This document shows, in pieces, positions 20,201-28,646 of a stretch of DNA of 47,251 nucleotides. The stretch's first letter is position 1. Every line of letters begins with the position of its first letter. The notes beneath the pieces are model-generated. The model made no database searches. It was not told where the DNA came from and worked only from the letters and a program-made list of their open reading frames with translations. The DNA lies in the NCBI RefSeq assembly GCF_002995805.1, contig NZ_PVXL01000006.1, positions 1-47,251 of the forward strand, read 5' to 3'. This DNA comes from Neomoorella stamsii (GTDB lineage Bacteria; Bacillota; DSM-521; Neomoorellales; Neomoorellaceae). A program made the position numbers and the translations under genes.

Positions 20201-21441
20201 AGTATCCGACTTTGCCCTACCTGGCGGCAGCCCACCGCCTGCGCCTGGAAGCCTTAAGCGAAGAGGTCCGCATCTTCTATGTCGCTTTGACCCGGGCCCG
20301 GGAGAAACTCATCCTGGTGGGCTCGGCCAGGAATTTACCCCGCCAGGCAGAAATCTGGTGCACCGGCCTGTACGCCGCTGGCGAGCAGTTACCTCCCATG
20401 CTCATGGCCCGGGCGAGAAACCACCTGGACTGGCTGGCTGCTGCCCTGGCCCGGCATGTCCACGGCGCACCTTTGCGGCAACTGGCCGGAGTAGACAGGG
20501 GCTATCTCCTGGATGACCCGTCCTGCTGGCAGCTAGAGGTGTTAAGAGAACCTGTACTCCCTGAAACGGGTCCAGGGGCTCAGGTTTCTCCGGGAGTATT
20601 ACCTCCAGGGCGGAACGCTGCTGCCGGCGTGGCCGGCGCTGCAGGGACTGTGTCCGCAACTACCGGGGATGGGCCGGGCGGTTCGGGTGTTCCGGATGAA
20701 CCGGGGACCAGGGGCGAAACTGGCCACACCTGGCTACGGCAGGAGGTGGCCCGGCGCCTCTCCTGGGTGTACCCGTGGCAGCCCCTGACCGCCCTGCCGG
20801 TTAAACTGGCCGCCACCGACCTGAAGCGGCGCTTTGATGTCTTTAACGAGGGCGATACCCCTCTACGACCCGGCGGTAACGGTTTTACCCGGCGGCCGGT
20901 CTTTCTCCAGGAGCAGCAGGGCCTGACGGCCGCCGAGCGCGGTACCGCCACCCACCTGGTCCTGCAGCACGTCGACCTGCAGAGGCCGGTGACGCCGGCG
21001 ACCCTGGCCGGGCTGCTGCAGGAACTGGTAGAGCGGGAGATCCTGACGCCGGAACAGGCGGCCGCCGTTGATACCGGCGCCATCGTAACCTTTTTTGCCG
21101 GCCCCCTGGGGCAGCGCCTTCTGGCCCGGCCCGGTAAAGTAAAGCGGGAACTCCCCTTCTCCCTGGCCATACCCGCCGGCGAGCTCTACCCCGGCCTGCC
21201 GCCGGCTATGGCCTCCGGCGAGGCAATCCTGGTCCAGGGGATCATCGACTGCCTGGTAGACGAGGAAGACGGCTTTTTGCTCCTGGATTTCAAGACGGGG
21301 AAAGTCCCCCCCGACCCGCCGGCCTCCTACCAGGAGCAGGTCCATTTTTACACCCGCGCTGTGGCCACCATCTTTAACCGCCCCGTCAAAGAAGCTCACC
21401 TGTATTTTCTTGATGGCGGGGTGGATTATAAGGTGGAGTGA
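17278..21441 (+). CDS. addA: AddA, ATP-dependent helicase/nuclease subunit A
   Basis: A 1387-residue UvrD/Rep-type helicase with a C-terminal nuclease. Motif I is AAAAGAGKTAVLVER, motif II VLVDEYQDINS, motif VI-like VALTRAREKL; the nuclease core is DCLVDEEDGFLLLDFKTG. It unwinds 3'-5' and cuts one strand while AddB cuts the other. ATG at 17278 has AGAAGG upstream; an in-frame GTG lies at 17269. It is longer than typical AddA because of at least three low-complexity Gly/Pro/Ala/Glu-rich insertions, at about 18946-19080, 19545-19715 and 20560-20730, which fall between conserved helicase blocks and look like disordered linkers. A terminator follows. Confidence 0.95.
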   Translation: MTSEGEKRRWTEEQLAAIRARRANLLVAAAAGAGKTAVLVERIIQRLTDPEAPVSLENLLVVTFTEAAAAEMRQRIGAALEAAVARQPENKGLRRQLLLLNRAHISTIHSFCLWVVRTYFYRLDLDPGFRVMDPAEADLLQLEVMDQVLEECFAAEPEGGPITDLADSLGGRGDANLVELVLKVWEFTRSLPWPEAWLEEAVAAYRVPAGTPLESLPWYREIKEVIALRLQEAAFYLREAMRLAASPGGPAIYLDNLEREESQVAGLLAGLDCLTWNQVCERLTAFSFGRLKAVRGGSVDERLKEKATGYRDQAKKLLKELQEEFCRDEAAIRAELDRVRELVTALVEVVRRFDAAFRELKRRRGLVDFGDLEHLCLQVLLDPEARPGELRPSALAMELRRRFEEVLVDEYQDINSIQDAILALVSRQEVISPCDGPGQASGQGTALPAAAAPNLFMVGDVKQSIYRFRLANPELFLVKYRQYQEREGELNRRILLKANFRSRQGIVDGVNFIFRQVFSPLVGELDYDAAAALVSRAGYPEHPAAATPAIEVYLQERQTGGDGEVAPGEETPGAGEGTAAPLDTAAGGGEAAAAGAVAGQLDPEDLTALEREAWLVARRIRQMVQGTPERPGPECQVWDPERQAYRDVTYRDIVILLRATQDRAPVFIEVLQQNDIPAYADLGSGYFAATEVETILSLLRVIDNPHQDIPLAAVLRSPLVGLTAGELARTRLAAPGEDFFTAVMKAAGAGEEQRVTAGDCFGDSGLGSGAISPVAGELPGRNSCSPAGGVQPPCTSAGGDLPPSSGAEREEGDAAREKDLAARLRGFLARLDRWRTMARRQPLGDLIWQLYRETGYLEFVGGLPGGAQRQANLRALLDRARQFEGFARHGLFRFLRFIERLQQNGGDLGTARALGEKENVVRIMSIHKAKGLEFPVVIVADLGKGFNFQDLSGDVLLHGKLGLAPLYLDAAAGIKYPTLPYLAAAHRLRLEALSEEVRIFYVALTRAREKLILVGSARNLPRQAEIWCTGLYAAGEQLPPMLMARARNHLDWLAAALARHVHGAPLRQLAGVDRGYLLDDPSCWQLEVLREPVLPETGPGAQVSPGVLPPGRNAAAGVAGAAGTVSATTGDGPGGSGVPDEPGTRGETGHTWLRQEVARRLSWVYPWQPLTALPVKLAATDLKRRFDVFNEGDTPLRPGGNGFTRRPVFLQEQQGLTAAERGTATHLVLQHVDLQRPVTPATLAGLLQELVEREILTPEQAAAVDTGAIVTFFAGPLGQRLLARPGKVKRELPFSLAIPAGELYPGLPPAMASGEAILVQGIIDCLVDEEDGFLLLDFKTGKVPPDPPASYQEQVHFYTRAVATIFNRPVKEAHLYFLDGGVDYKVE

Positions 21442-21464
21442 ATAATCTCCTGGAAGCGGTTATG

Positions 21465-21499
21465 TTAGCCGGCGCCATTGGCAGCACCGGCTAATTTTT
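21465..21499 (+). terminator. Terminator downstream of addA
   Basis: An inverted repeat TTAGCCGG (21465-21472) and CCGGCTAA (21487-21494) followed by TTTTTA. It lies between addA and the convergent small gene on the minus strand. Confidence 0.7.
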
Positions 21500-21839
21500 A
21501 CATGATCCCCCACTTGCGGGTATAATCCAGTTTGATCTCAAATTCGCAGGGTTGAAATCCCTGTTCCAGCAGTAACTCTTTCACCTCATGGGCTTCCAGG
21601 TCTTCACCGTCCAGGATAATGGCCTGGCGGGTACCGCGGCAGTTCCAGCCCCGGGCCAGCAAAAGCTCCATGATGGCGGCCACCCGCTCCAGGCGTTCCT
21701 GCAGGAAATGGCCCAGGTCACGCACATCTTCCGGCCGCACCATTTCAACTCCCCTGATTTTATCCATGGGAGGAATCTCGTGGGGGAGCCAGTTTCTTTC
21801 AAAGAGTTTCAGGATAACTGTAACCCGGTGGTTAACCAT
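21498..21839 (-). CDS. Small conserved-looking protein of unknown function
   Basis: About 113 residues from the ATG at 21839; an in-frame GTG at 21851 would add four. I do not recognise the family. The sequence is charged, without membrane segments, and appears compact: a central helix-rich stretch (RDLGHFLQERLERVAAIMEL) and a C-terminal part with HEVKELLLEQGF. Two cysteines are present. It is convergent with addA and lies 36 bases beyond the 3' end of the PAS-sensor gene, so it may be the last gene of that minus-strand unit. GC-rich codon use matches the neighbours and supports a real gene. Confidence 0.6.
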   Translation of the reverse strand: MVNHRVTVILKLFERNWLPHEIPPMDKIRGVEMVRPEDVRDLGHFLQERLERVAAIMELLLARGWNCRGTRQAIILDGEDLEAHEVKELLLEQGFQPCEFEIKLDYTRKWGIM

Positions 21840-21887
21840 GGACCGTCGCACGTCCTTTCTTTAGAGAATATCGCGGTGGTAGCCATC

Positions 21888-23357
21888 TCACACCTGCGCC
21901 CCATCCTGCTTGGGACCGGTTCCTTCCGGTCCGTTGATGAGCACTAGTGTTCCAGCGTAAACGCCTTCTTCGTCATAGACGAAAATCACTTCGCAGGTCA
22001 AGTTGCGGGAGGCAAGCTGTACCCTTTGAATGGACCGGGAGCCCATGTTCCGATAAATGAAACCTGCCAGTTCAGGGTCTACGGCATCGATGCTCATGCC
22101 CGTATCCAGGCTGCCGAGGTAACACCGGGCCATGAGATTGGCCTGGACCACCTTGTGGTTCCGGTCCACATATACCACTCCCTGGGACAGGGCTTCCATC
22201 AACCGGGACAGGACCCGGCTACATGTTTCTTCTTCCCGGGTGTTTACCCCGATCACCGTAAGAGCACCCAGAACCTTGCTCTTTTTAATGATTGGGGAAT
22301 GAATGGCCTGTAGCAGGCGGTCGGCAGTTTTCAGGGTCAGGGTGCCGTATTTATTCTGTTTGCCCGGGACATCGCCGATGTGACCCAGGATTTCCTGTAA
22401 TTTTACCCCCTTTAACGGGCCTTTAGCGGTGAAAATGTCGTGAGCCGCCTTATTGGCAAAGATCACCCGTCCGGCATTATTGGAAATGATAACACCTTCA
22501 TTTACATAGTTAAAAATGGTAAAATCGATATTTTCAAAATAGGAATTGGCGCTGTTCACACCCCATAACTCTACAAGGAACTGGTAGAGGGAGCAGTAAA
22601 GGGCAAAGAGTAAAAACATGATGGTAATGATGCGGTAAGTGTCGAAATAGTTAGCCCGCAGGAAAAAGTACAGCTTCCAGGGAGGTTGCCCCACTTCCTG
22701 GGAACTGACATCATACTGCAGATGGTTGGTAAAAAAAATTTCTTCCCGGCCGGTAAACTGCTCCAGTGCTTCCCGTTCAAAGGGCCACATCACAGGATAG
22801 TTATGGTTATCAAAAACTGCCACTTTACAGGTATTGCCCAGAAATTCCTGGCTGAGCTCTTGTTGAAAATCCGCAATACTGTAATCTATCGCCAGCCATT
22901 CTTTTCCAAGTGGTGTGATTACGGTTACTACCATTTGGACACCGTTATTCGCATGTACTCCCAGAACCTGGCTTCCCTGATGTGGCATCTTTTCCCATTC
23001 CCTGTCCAGGGGCAGGTCACCGGGTGGTGTATCTGCCGTCTGGCCGACGACCCGGCCCCCGGCCTCGAGGATATATGCGCCGGTGATGCGGTGGTCGAAA
23101 AAGGCCAGCTCCTTTAAACCATCTTCTTTTTTGTTCTGCCCGGCCAGTTTCCTGGCCGCTCCTTCGGTGACGGCCAGCAGGTCGTTTAGAAAGAGATTGG
23201 TTTTATTAACGGCAACCTGGCGGATACTTTCCTCGTAGTCGGTGATAATGTCCTTTAAAAAGCGGAATTCGATAATAAAGAGCATGGTAATGGTGCTTAA
23301 AAAAAAGATCACGATAAACATTAACCCGGCGCTGTTTGCCGTCAGGTTTTTTTTCAT
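21888..23357 (-). CDS. Membrane-anchored PAS-domain sensor lacking a kinase domain
   Basis: A 489-residue protein. A first membrane segment lies at about residues 10-30 (GLMFIVIFFLSTITMLFII), then an extracytoplasmic sensor region of about 220 residues resembling a Cache domain, then a second membrane segment (IITIMFLLFALYCSLYQFLV). Two PAS-like cytoplasmic modules follow (beginning near VNEGVIISNNAGRVIFANK and SQGVVYVDRNHKVVQAN). No histidine kinase, GGDEF or HTH output domain is present. ATG at 23357 with GGGAGG upstream is chosen over a longer frame to 23450 that would run into the response regulator gene. It lies 20 bases after that gene and may modulate the two-component pair, or pass the signal through protein contact. 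Confidence 0.75.
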   Translation of the reverse strand: MKKNLTANSAGLMFIVIFFLSTITMLFIIEFRFLKDIITDYEESIRQVAVNKTNLFLNDLLAVTEGAARKLAGQNKKEDGLKELAFFDHRITGAYILEAGGRVVGQTADTPPGDLPLDREWEKMPHQGSQVLGVHANNGVQMVVTVITPLGKEWLAIDYSIADFQQELSQEFLGNTCKVAVFDNHNYPVMWPFEREALEQFTGREEIFFTNHLQYDVSSQEVGQPPWKLYFFLRANYFDTYRIITIMFLLFALYCSLYQFLVELWGVNSANSYFENIDFTIFNYVNEGVIISNNAGRVIFANKAAHDIFTAKGPLKGVKLQEILGHIGDVPGKQNKYGTLTLKTADRLLQAIHSPIIKKSKVLGALTVIGVNTREEETCSRVLSRLMEALSQGVVYVDRNHKVVQANLMARCYLGSLDTGMSIDAVDPELAGFIYRNMGSRSIQRVQLASRNLTCEVIFVYDEEGVYAGTLVLINGPEGTGPKQDGAQV

Positions 23358-23377
23358 CGCATCCTCCCACCCGTAGT

Positions 23378-23992
23378 TTACCGCACCAGGCCTTTGCGGG
23401 CGGCCACCGCCAGGGCCTCCTCCAGGGTTTTGACCCCCAGTTTGGTGCATATGCCTCTAATTCTGCGGCGCAATGTAGAAAGGCTGATGTAGAGTTTGGC
23501 GGCCACTTCCTTCTGGCTTTCGCCCCGAGCAATGAACTGCAGGATACTGGATTCCAGGTCGGAAAGGCCGGGGGTAGAAGGATTTAACAGCAATTCTGCC
23601 TGCAGCCCGGGATAAAGGTAGGTGCCGCCCTTGTGTACCATATTAATGGCTGACTTGATCTCGTCAAAGAAGGCATATTTTGGTACAAATCCGTGTACGC
23701 CCCGTTCCATGGCTTTGCGGATAAAAGTCACGTCATCATAAGTGGTCAGAGCCACGAATTTCAAATGGAGGCAGGATTGAGTCATGCGTTCACAGAGATC
23801 CAGCCCGTCCCCGTCCGGCAGACCGATATCCAGGAGCACAATATCCACGTCCCGGCTGAGATTTTGCAATGCCTGGGTGCAGGAGTCTGCCTCGGCCACC
23901 ACCTGCATGTTTTCTTCCATATCAATCAATTTCTTTAAACCTTCTCGAAAGATATTATGGTCGTCCACCAGCATGATGCCGATCTTGTCCAT
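23378..23992 (-). CDS. NarL/FixJ-family response regulator
   Basis: A 204-residue response regulator. The receiver domain (1-120) has the acidic pair DD at 10-11, the phosphorylation site D55 (VLLDIGLPDGDG), a threonine in ALTT and a lysine in PKYAFF. The C-terminal HTH (about 140-200) has the LuxR/NarL order (SDLESSILQFIARGESQKEVAAKL), although its recognition helix reads SLSTLRRRIRGICTKLG, slightly off the usual consensus. The start overlaps the kinase gene by 38 bases, so the two are coupled. Its likely target is the divergent YeiH transporter promoter region at 25605-26022, where paired direct repeats are seen. Confidence 0.92.
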   Translation of the reverse strand: MDKIGIMLVDDHNIFREGLKKLIDMEENMQVVAEADSCTQALQNLSRDVDIVLLDIGLPDGDGLDLCERMTQSCLHLKFVALTTYDDVTFIRKAMERGVHGFVPKYAFFDEIKSAINMVHKGGTYLYPGLQAELLLNPSTPGLSDLESSILQFIARGESQKEVAAKLYISLSTLRRRIRGICTKLGVKTLEEALAVAARKGLVR

Positions 23993-25604
23993 CCGCTTTT
24001 CCGCCTCCTGCTTTTGGTAGGGTCAGGGTGACACAAAAGCCACCGTCTACGAAACCGTAAACCAGGTCCCCACCAATTAACCTGGCCCGTTCTTTCATCC
24101 CCCACAGCCCTTTTCCCGGTACCGGTGCGGTTTCCTGCCCTCCTCCGTTATCTACAATCTCTATCTGCAGGGTATCTTTTGTTTCGCTGAAGTGAATGTC
24201 CACCTCTGTGGCCGGCGAGTGTTTGGCCACGTTTGTCAGGGCTTCCTGAATAATGCGGTAAACCAGTATTTCCTTTTCCCGGTCCAATTGTAAGGAGCGC
24301 TGGCGGTAAAAAATATAGACTTTCTTGTTATGGATGCGTTCAAAGTTGGTGCTGTAGGACTCCAGTGCCGGGATCAGCCCTACCTTTTCGATGAGATAGG
24401 GGTGAATGTCGTTCATGATGCCTCGCATGTCGATGGCGGCATTTTGGCACTGGGTGCGCAGCATGAGCAGGTTCTCCTGGACTTCCGCCGGTAGCCGGCC
24501 CCCGTTTACCCGCAGCACATAATCCAGGCCGTGGATGATGCTGGACATATACCGCCCGATCCAGTCGTGAATTTCAATGGAGAGGCGTTTCCTTTCTCTT
24601 TCAATGGTATCCAGTAAAATATTGCTGTTCTTTGGTTCCGGTGTTTTCCGGGCCACCAGTACAGCGCCGGCGGGTTTTTTAAAAAGGTAGATAGGGGTGC
24701 AGTCTACCGTAAGAAGGAGCTTGCCTTCCTCCCGGCCATAACTCAATTGATAATCCGTAATTTTTTCATTTTGCAAAAGGGCATCATAAAGGGGCTGCAC
24801 TATGCTCTGCAGGTGGGGATACATGGTCAGGATTTCCCCCAGGCTTTTCCCTGCCACCGCCTCTTTCGGTACGTGGAAAAGATTTGCGGCGGAACGGTTC
24901 ACATACTGCAACCTCTCCTTCCGGTCTACAAACATTATTGCATCCGGGGAATCCTTTGCCAGGCTGCGCAGGCAGAAATAATGGGCCAGCCACTGCCGGG
25001 CCGCCACAACTTCCCAGATAACCGCGCCCAGGGAGAAAAGGGAAAGGAGCAGCATAAAGAGCCCTTCCTTATTTAAAAGAGCCACCGTATACTCCAGCAG
25101 AGCGTTATTTTCCTGCAGGCCGGCATCACGCAGCGCATCCGCCCGGTCAACCAGTTGCCGGGAGAGATCCCGGTATTGCCACAGTAAAAGTTCACGGTTT
25201 TCATTGGCCTCGAGCTGTCTACCGGGTATTACTTCCCGTTCCACAAAGGAGTTATAGGCCTTGCTCAGGGCCATTAATTGCGCCACGTCTTGTTTTTTGG
25301 ATTGCTCCACCAGGTTATAAAGTTCCAGTTCCTTATTTACCATTTGCGCACTGTACTGGCGGAAATTGTTCAGTGCCTGCAAATCGCCATAGAAAATATA
25401 TTCCTGAACGCTGGTGGTTAAGTGATAAATGTCGGCTGATATTTCCTGGAATTTCAACTGGCTTTGCAATTCCCGCTGTAGTTGGTGTAATTGCCGGGGT
25501 AAAGTGTAGCCGGTATAGAGTAACAGCAGTGTTGGTAACAGCACCAGGACCGGCATAACTGCCCTTAGCGGCCAGAATCTACTATTTGTAACCACTTTTT
25601 CCAC
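23955..25604 (-). CDS. NarL-type sensor histidine kinase (HisKA_3)
   Basis: A 549-residue kinase. Membrane segments are at about 16-33 and 180-200, with an extracytoplasmic helical region between. A PAS domain lies at about 215-320, then a HisKA_3 dimerisation helix with the phospho-acceptor H346 (RLSIEIHDWIGR), then a HATPase_c domain with EALTNVAKHS, VDNGGG and GLWGMKERA. It phosphorylates the co-transcribed response regulator. The start is taken as GTG at 25604; the ribosome binding site is weak. The signal is unknown. The divergent YeiH transporters suggest sensing of a sulfur compound or another small anion, but that is inference. Confidence 0.9.
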   Translation of the reverse strand: MEKVVTNSRFWPLRAVMPVLVLLPTLLLLYTGYTLPRQLHQLQRELQSQLKFQEISADIYHLTTSVQEYIFYGDLQALNNFRQYSAQMVNKELELYNLVEQSKKQDVAQLMALSKAYNSFVEREVIPGRQLEANENRELLLWQYRDLSRQLVDRADALRDAGLQENNALLEYTVALLNKEGLFMLLLSLFSLGAVIWEVVAARQWLAHYFCLRSLAKDSPDAIMFVDRKERLQYVNRSAANLFHVPKEAVAGKSLGEILTMYPHLQSIVQPLYDALLQNEKITDYQLSYGREEGKLLLTVDCTPIYLFKKPAGAVLVARKTPEPKNSNILLDTIERERKRLSIEIHDWIGRYMSSIIHGLDYVLRVNGGRLPAEVQENLLMLRTQCQNAAIDMRGIMNDIHPYLIEKVGLIPALESYSTNFERIHNKKVYIFYRQRSLQLDREKEILVYRIIQEALTNVAKHSPATEVDIHFSETKDTLQIEIVDNGGGQETAPVPGKGLWGMKERARLIGGDLVYGFVDGGFCVTLTLPKAGGGKADGQDRHHAGGRP

Positions 25605-26022
25605 CTTCGCCCCGGGGTTGGTTAAGTTGTTTTTGCCGACTAAAGTATAACTTACGGCGTAGCTAATGTAAATCCTGCGGGCACCTTTTGGAGATATCCG
25701 AAAATCGAGGAACTATCTCCCAGAATTACCGCATTTCCTGAATAATAACTGTCTCTCAGGTGAATAAAAATGTTCATTTTAAGTAGCATTACCGTTCATC
25801 TGCCTGACAAAAGTGGTCATGTTGCTCTAAAGCAGTTGATTATCCCGCAGCGATGAGATAAGTTAAGTATAACTAATTGAAATCATAAATGAAACTAATA
25901 ATGAAACCATAAAGAGGAGGGGGAGGGTAGGCAGATAAGGGATTGTGAGCGCAAAGCAAAAATATCGAAGAATAAGTGATTATGGACGCAAGCACAGGAA
26001 TTTATTCTGGGAGGGGTAACAC
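25605..26022. promoter_or_regulatory. Divergent regulatory region between the two-component genes and the YeiH operon
   Basis: This AT-rich 418-bp gap separates the kinase gene (minus) from the first transporter gene (plus). It contains AATGAAAC twice in direct orientation, at 25888-25895 and 25900-25907, a 12-bp period close to one helical turn, with a related AATTGAAA just before at about 25875. Such tandem half-sites would suit a NarL-type dimer. A purine-rich run and the strong GGGAGGGG (26009-26016) precede the GTG start. I could not assign a confident -35/-10 pair on either strand. No coding frame is supported. Confidence 0.5.
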
Positions 26023-27393
26023 GTGAATGGACATGCGGAAATAGCCATGCCAAAACCGGCAGTAAAAACGCAACAGGGCTGGTCCGAATTGTGGAAGAAG
26101 GAAGATTACTGGGCCATATGGATGGGCCTAGGCGTTGTACTGGGCGCCCTGCTGTTTTTCTATGCCGGCAGTTCCATCAAACCCATTGCCGTGGCACCGC
26201 CCACCTGGGTGGACTTCAGTGCCGTTACCAAGCATTTTGCTGCTAAATGGACCTGGTATGTTGGTCTTTATTTGCTCTTTACTACTCTTTTCACCATCAG
26301 CAGCGCTATCATGGGCTTTAAGGTCAGGGAATTTATCGTTGGGTTTACACTCCTGTTCCTGGTTTCTACGGTCATCCTGGTAGCCGGTTCCTGGAAGACG
26401 GCTATCGACCTGAACCTGGAGCCGCCGCTTTTAGCCCTGTTGCTGGGCATGATCATCAGTAACGTTTTCAAGTTACCCAAATGGTTGGATACCACTTTTC
26501 GCACAGAATTCTATGTAAAAACGGGTATCGTTTTACTTGGTGCCACCCTGCCCTTTACCCTGATCATCCAGGCCGGTCCGGTGGCCTTCCTGCAGGCTAC
26601 CATTGTGTCGGTGAGCACTTTTCTGGCCATTTTCTTTGCCGCCACCCGTCTCTTCGGTCTGGACAAACGTTTTGGCGCCACTCTGGCGGCCGGTGGTTCC
26701 ATCTGCGGCGTGTCGGCCTGTATTGCCCTGGGGGGTGCAGTGAAGGCCAAAAAGGAACACGTTTCCATCTCTATCTCCATGGTAGTGATCTGGGCCATTG
26801 TGATGATCTTTTTCCTGCCCATAGTGGCCAAGGCCATGGGCATGCCGGCCGGTATAGCCGGTGCCTGGATCGGTACTTCCGAATTCGCCGATGCGGCGGG
26901 ATTTGCGGCAGCTGCGGCCATCGGGGACGAAGCGGCCATCCGTTCCTTCACCTTGATGAAGGTGGTAGGCCGGGATATCTGGATCGGCCTGTGGTCCTTT
27001 ATCATGGCCGTTATCGCCTGTGTGGTGTGGGAGCGCGGCAGTGCGGCCGATCGGGGCGAGAGGGTAAATGCCATGGAAATCTGGTGGCGTTTCCCCAAGT
27101 TCGTTTTCGGCTTCTTCATCGCTTCCCTGCTGATTACCTTTGTAGCCCTGCAGTTTACGCCTCAAGAGTTCAATAAGGTGCTCAACCCCGAGGTTATCGG
27201 TCCGATCAAGACCTTGCGGACCTGGACCTTTGTCTTCACCTTCCTCTCCATCGGTTTTACCACGCGGTTCCGGGAACTGACCGCCTTCGGCTGGAAACCT
27301 CTTGCTGCCTTTACCCTGGGCGTAGCGGTAAACGTACCGTTGGGTTATATCCTGTCGGTGCTCATCTTCGGCCATTACTGGGCCCAGATCTAA
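26023..27393 (+). CDS. YeiH/UPF0324-family membrane transporter, long form
   Basis: A 456-residue polytopic protein of the YeiH/UPF0324 family, often labelled putative sulfate exporter. About 11-12 hydrophobic helices are visible. The family core has TGIVLLGATLPF and the glycine-rich TLAAGGSICGVSACIAL, matched in the paralogue by TLAAGTAICGVAAIVA. The N-terminal 100 residues, with two additional membrane segments, make this longer than the usual 340-residue members. GTG at 26023 has GGGAGGGG well placed. It is divergent from a two-component system that may control it. A terminator follows, then a second, shorter paralogue, so the two may be separately expressed. Confidence 0.85.
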   Translation: MNGHAEIAMPKPAVKTQQGWSELWKKEDYWAIWMGLGVVLGALLFFYAGSSIKPIAVAPPTWVDFSAVTKHFAAKWTWYVGLYLLFTTLFTISSAIMGFKVREFIVGFTLLFLVSTVILVAGSWKTAIDLNLEPPLLALLLGMIISNVFKLPKWLDTTFRTEFYVKTGIVLLGATLPFTLIIQAGPVAFLQATIVSVSTFLAIFFAATRLFGLDKRFGATLAAGGSICGVSACIALGGAVKAKKEHVSISISMVVIWAIVMIFFLPIVAKAMGMPAGIAGAWIGTSEFADAAGFAAAAAIGDEAAIRSFTLMKVVGRDIWIGLWSFIMAVIACVVWERGSAADRGERVNAMEIWWRFPKFVFGFFIASLLITFVALQFTPQEFNKVLNPEVIGPIKTLRTWTFVFTFLSIGFTTRFRELTAFGWKPLAAFTLGVAVNVPLGYILSVLIFGHYWAQI

Positions 27394-27418
27394 ATATTAA
27401 CTATCCAAAAGCGACTGA

Positions 27419-27458
27419 CCCTGTCCGGCATACCGGGCAGGGCTTTTTTTTATTTTTC
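27419..27458 (+). terminator. Terminator between the two YeiH-family genes
   Basis: Stem CCCTGTCCGG (27419-27428) with CCGGGCAGGG (27433-27442), one G-U pair and a CATA loop, followed by a long T-rich tail (CTTTTTTTTATTTTT). Confidence 0.88.
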
Positions 27459-27511
27459 TTTTTTGATAAAATATCGAACAGGCTTTTTTATTTTCCAGGA
27501 GGGCCGGTGCC

Positions 27512-28633
27512 TTGTCCAAAATTTCCCTTTTTTTTAAAACTCTCTCCGGCATTTTGCTTATGCTGGCCATCGCCGTTCTGGCCCGGGGTGGAGCTGACCT
27601 GGGGCTCCCCTGGTGGCCCGGTTTAGAGGCTTGCTTCGCAGCCAGTCCTGTTGCCAAAAGGGTTTTGATTGATGTCCTGCACCTGAACTATATCCTTATC
27701 TCCATTATTTTAGGTATGCTTGTAGGTAATGTGCTGGGCATTCCCCCCTGGGCCGCTCCGGGCATAGCTACATCCCGCCTCTTTATCAAAGTGGGGGTTA
27801 TTTTGCTGGGTTCCCTTTACAGTGTAATGGACCTGGCCAGGCTGGGCAGTACCGCGGTGCTCATCATTGTGGGATTCATCGGGCTGATGCTGAGCTTTAC
27901 TCTGTGGCTGAGCAAAAAGGTGGGCATGGACACCGCCGGAGCGGCCACGCTGGCGGCCGGGACGGCCATATGTGGTGTAGCGGCCATTGTGGCCACAGCT
28001 CCGGCCGTGCGGGCCAAAAACGCCGACGTGGTTTATGCCATTGCCACCATTCTTTCCTTCGGTCTGGTGTGCCTGTTTCTATTCCCGGTGGTGGGCAGTG
28101 CGGTGGGTTTGAGTCCCCACCAGTTCGGCGTTTGGGCCGGTACGGGCATATTGAACTCCGGGCAGGTGCTGGCGGTATGCCTGACCTTTGATCCCGGAAC
28201 ACCCGTCCATGCTTCGGAAAGCCTGAAAACGGGTGAGATTTACAACCTTACCCGGGTGATCTTCCTCCCCTTTGTGGTGTTGTTCCTGGCCTTCTTTGCC
28301 AGCCGTTCCGCCCCGCCGGAGGATGAAGTGAACATCAATACCGGCCTGTGGAATAAATTCCCGGTGTTTGTACTTGGGTTTTTAACCGTGGTTGTACTTA
28401 CCTCCTTTGGCCTGTTGGGCCCGACGTCCCCTCCTTCCCGGGAATTAACAATTATACGCAACCTTTACAGCTGGTTCTTTGCCGTGGGGCTGGCTGGGGA
28501 AGGCATGCAGATATCTTTGGCGGAGTTGCGCCGGGCCGGAGGCAAACCGCTGCTGGTGGGTACTGTGGCGGGCCTGTTAAAAGCCCTGGTGGCGCTGATA
28601 GTGGTGCTGCTTTTTGTGCCGGAACAACCTTAG
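27512..28633 (+). CDS. YeiH/UPF0324-family membrane transporter, short form
   Basis: A 373-residue paralogue of the preceding transporter, of more typical family length. It shares the signature stretches VGVILLGSLYS and TLAAGTAICGVAAIVA, the WAGTGILNSGQV region (the paralogue has WIGTSEFADAAG) and a C-terminal helix pair. Hydrophobic helices span the whole chain. TTG at 27512 is preceded by AGGAGGG. The asparagine-serine in place of acidic residues in the paralogue's motif suggests different substrates or coupling. It is followed within 13 bases by a 42-codon membrane protein gene, so the two are probably co-expressed. Confidence 0.86.
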   Translation: MSKISLFFKTLSGILLMLAIAVLARGGADLGLPWWPGLEACFAASPVAKRVLIDVLHLNYILISIILGMLVGNVLGIPPWAAPGIATSRLFIKVGVILLGSLYSVMDLARLGSTAVLIIVGFIGLMLSFTLWLSKKVGMDTAGAATLAAGTAICGVAAIVATAPAVRAKNADVVYAIATILSFGLVCLFLFPVVGSAVGLSPHQFGVWAGTGILNSGQVLAVCLTFDPGTPVHASESLKTGEIYNLTRVIFLPFVVLFLAFFASRSAPPEDEVNINTGLWNKFPVFVLGFLTVVVLTSFGLLGPTSPPSRELTIIRNLYSWFFAVGLAGEGMQISLAELRRAGGKPLLVGTVAGLLKALVALIVVLLFVPEQP

Positions 28634-28646
28634 GGCAGGTGATTTT

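Noticed and set aside
26511..27375. Long minus-strand frames opposite the first YeiH gene
   Set aside because: Low-complexity antisense translations of a membrane protein gene; no start signals.
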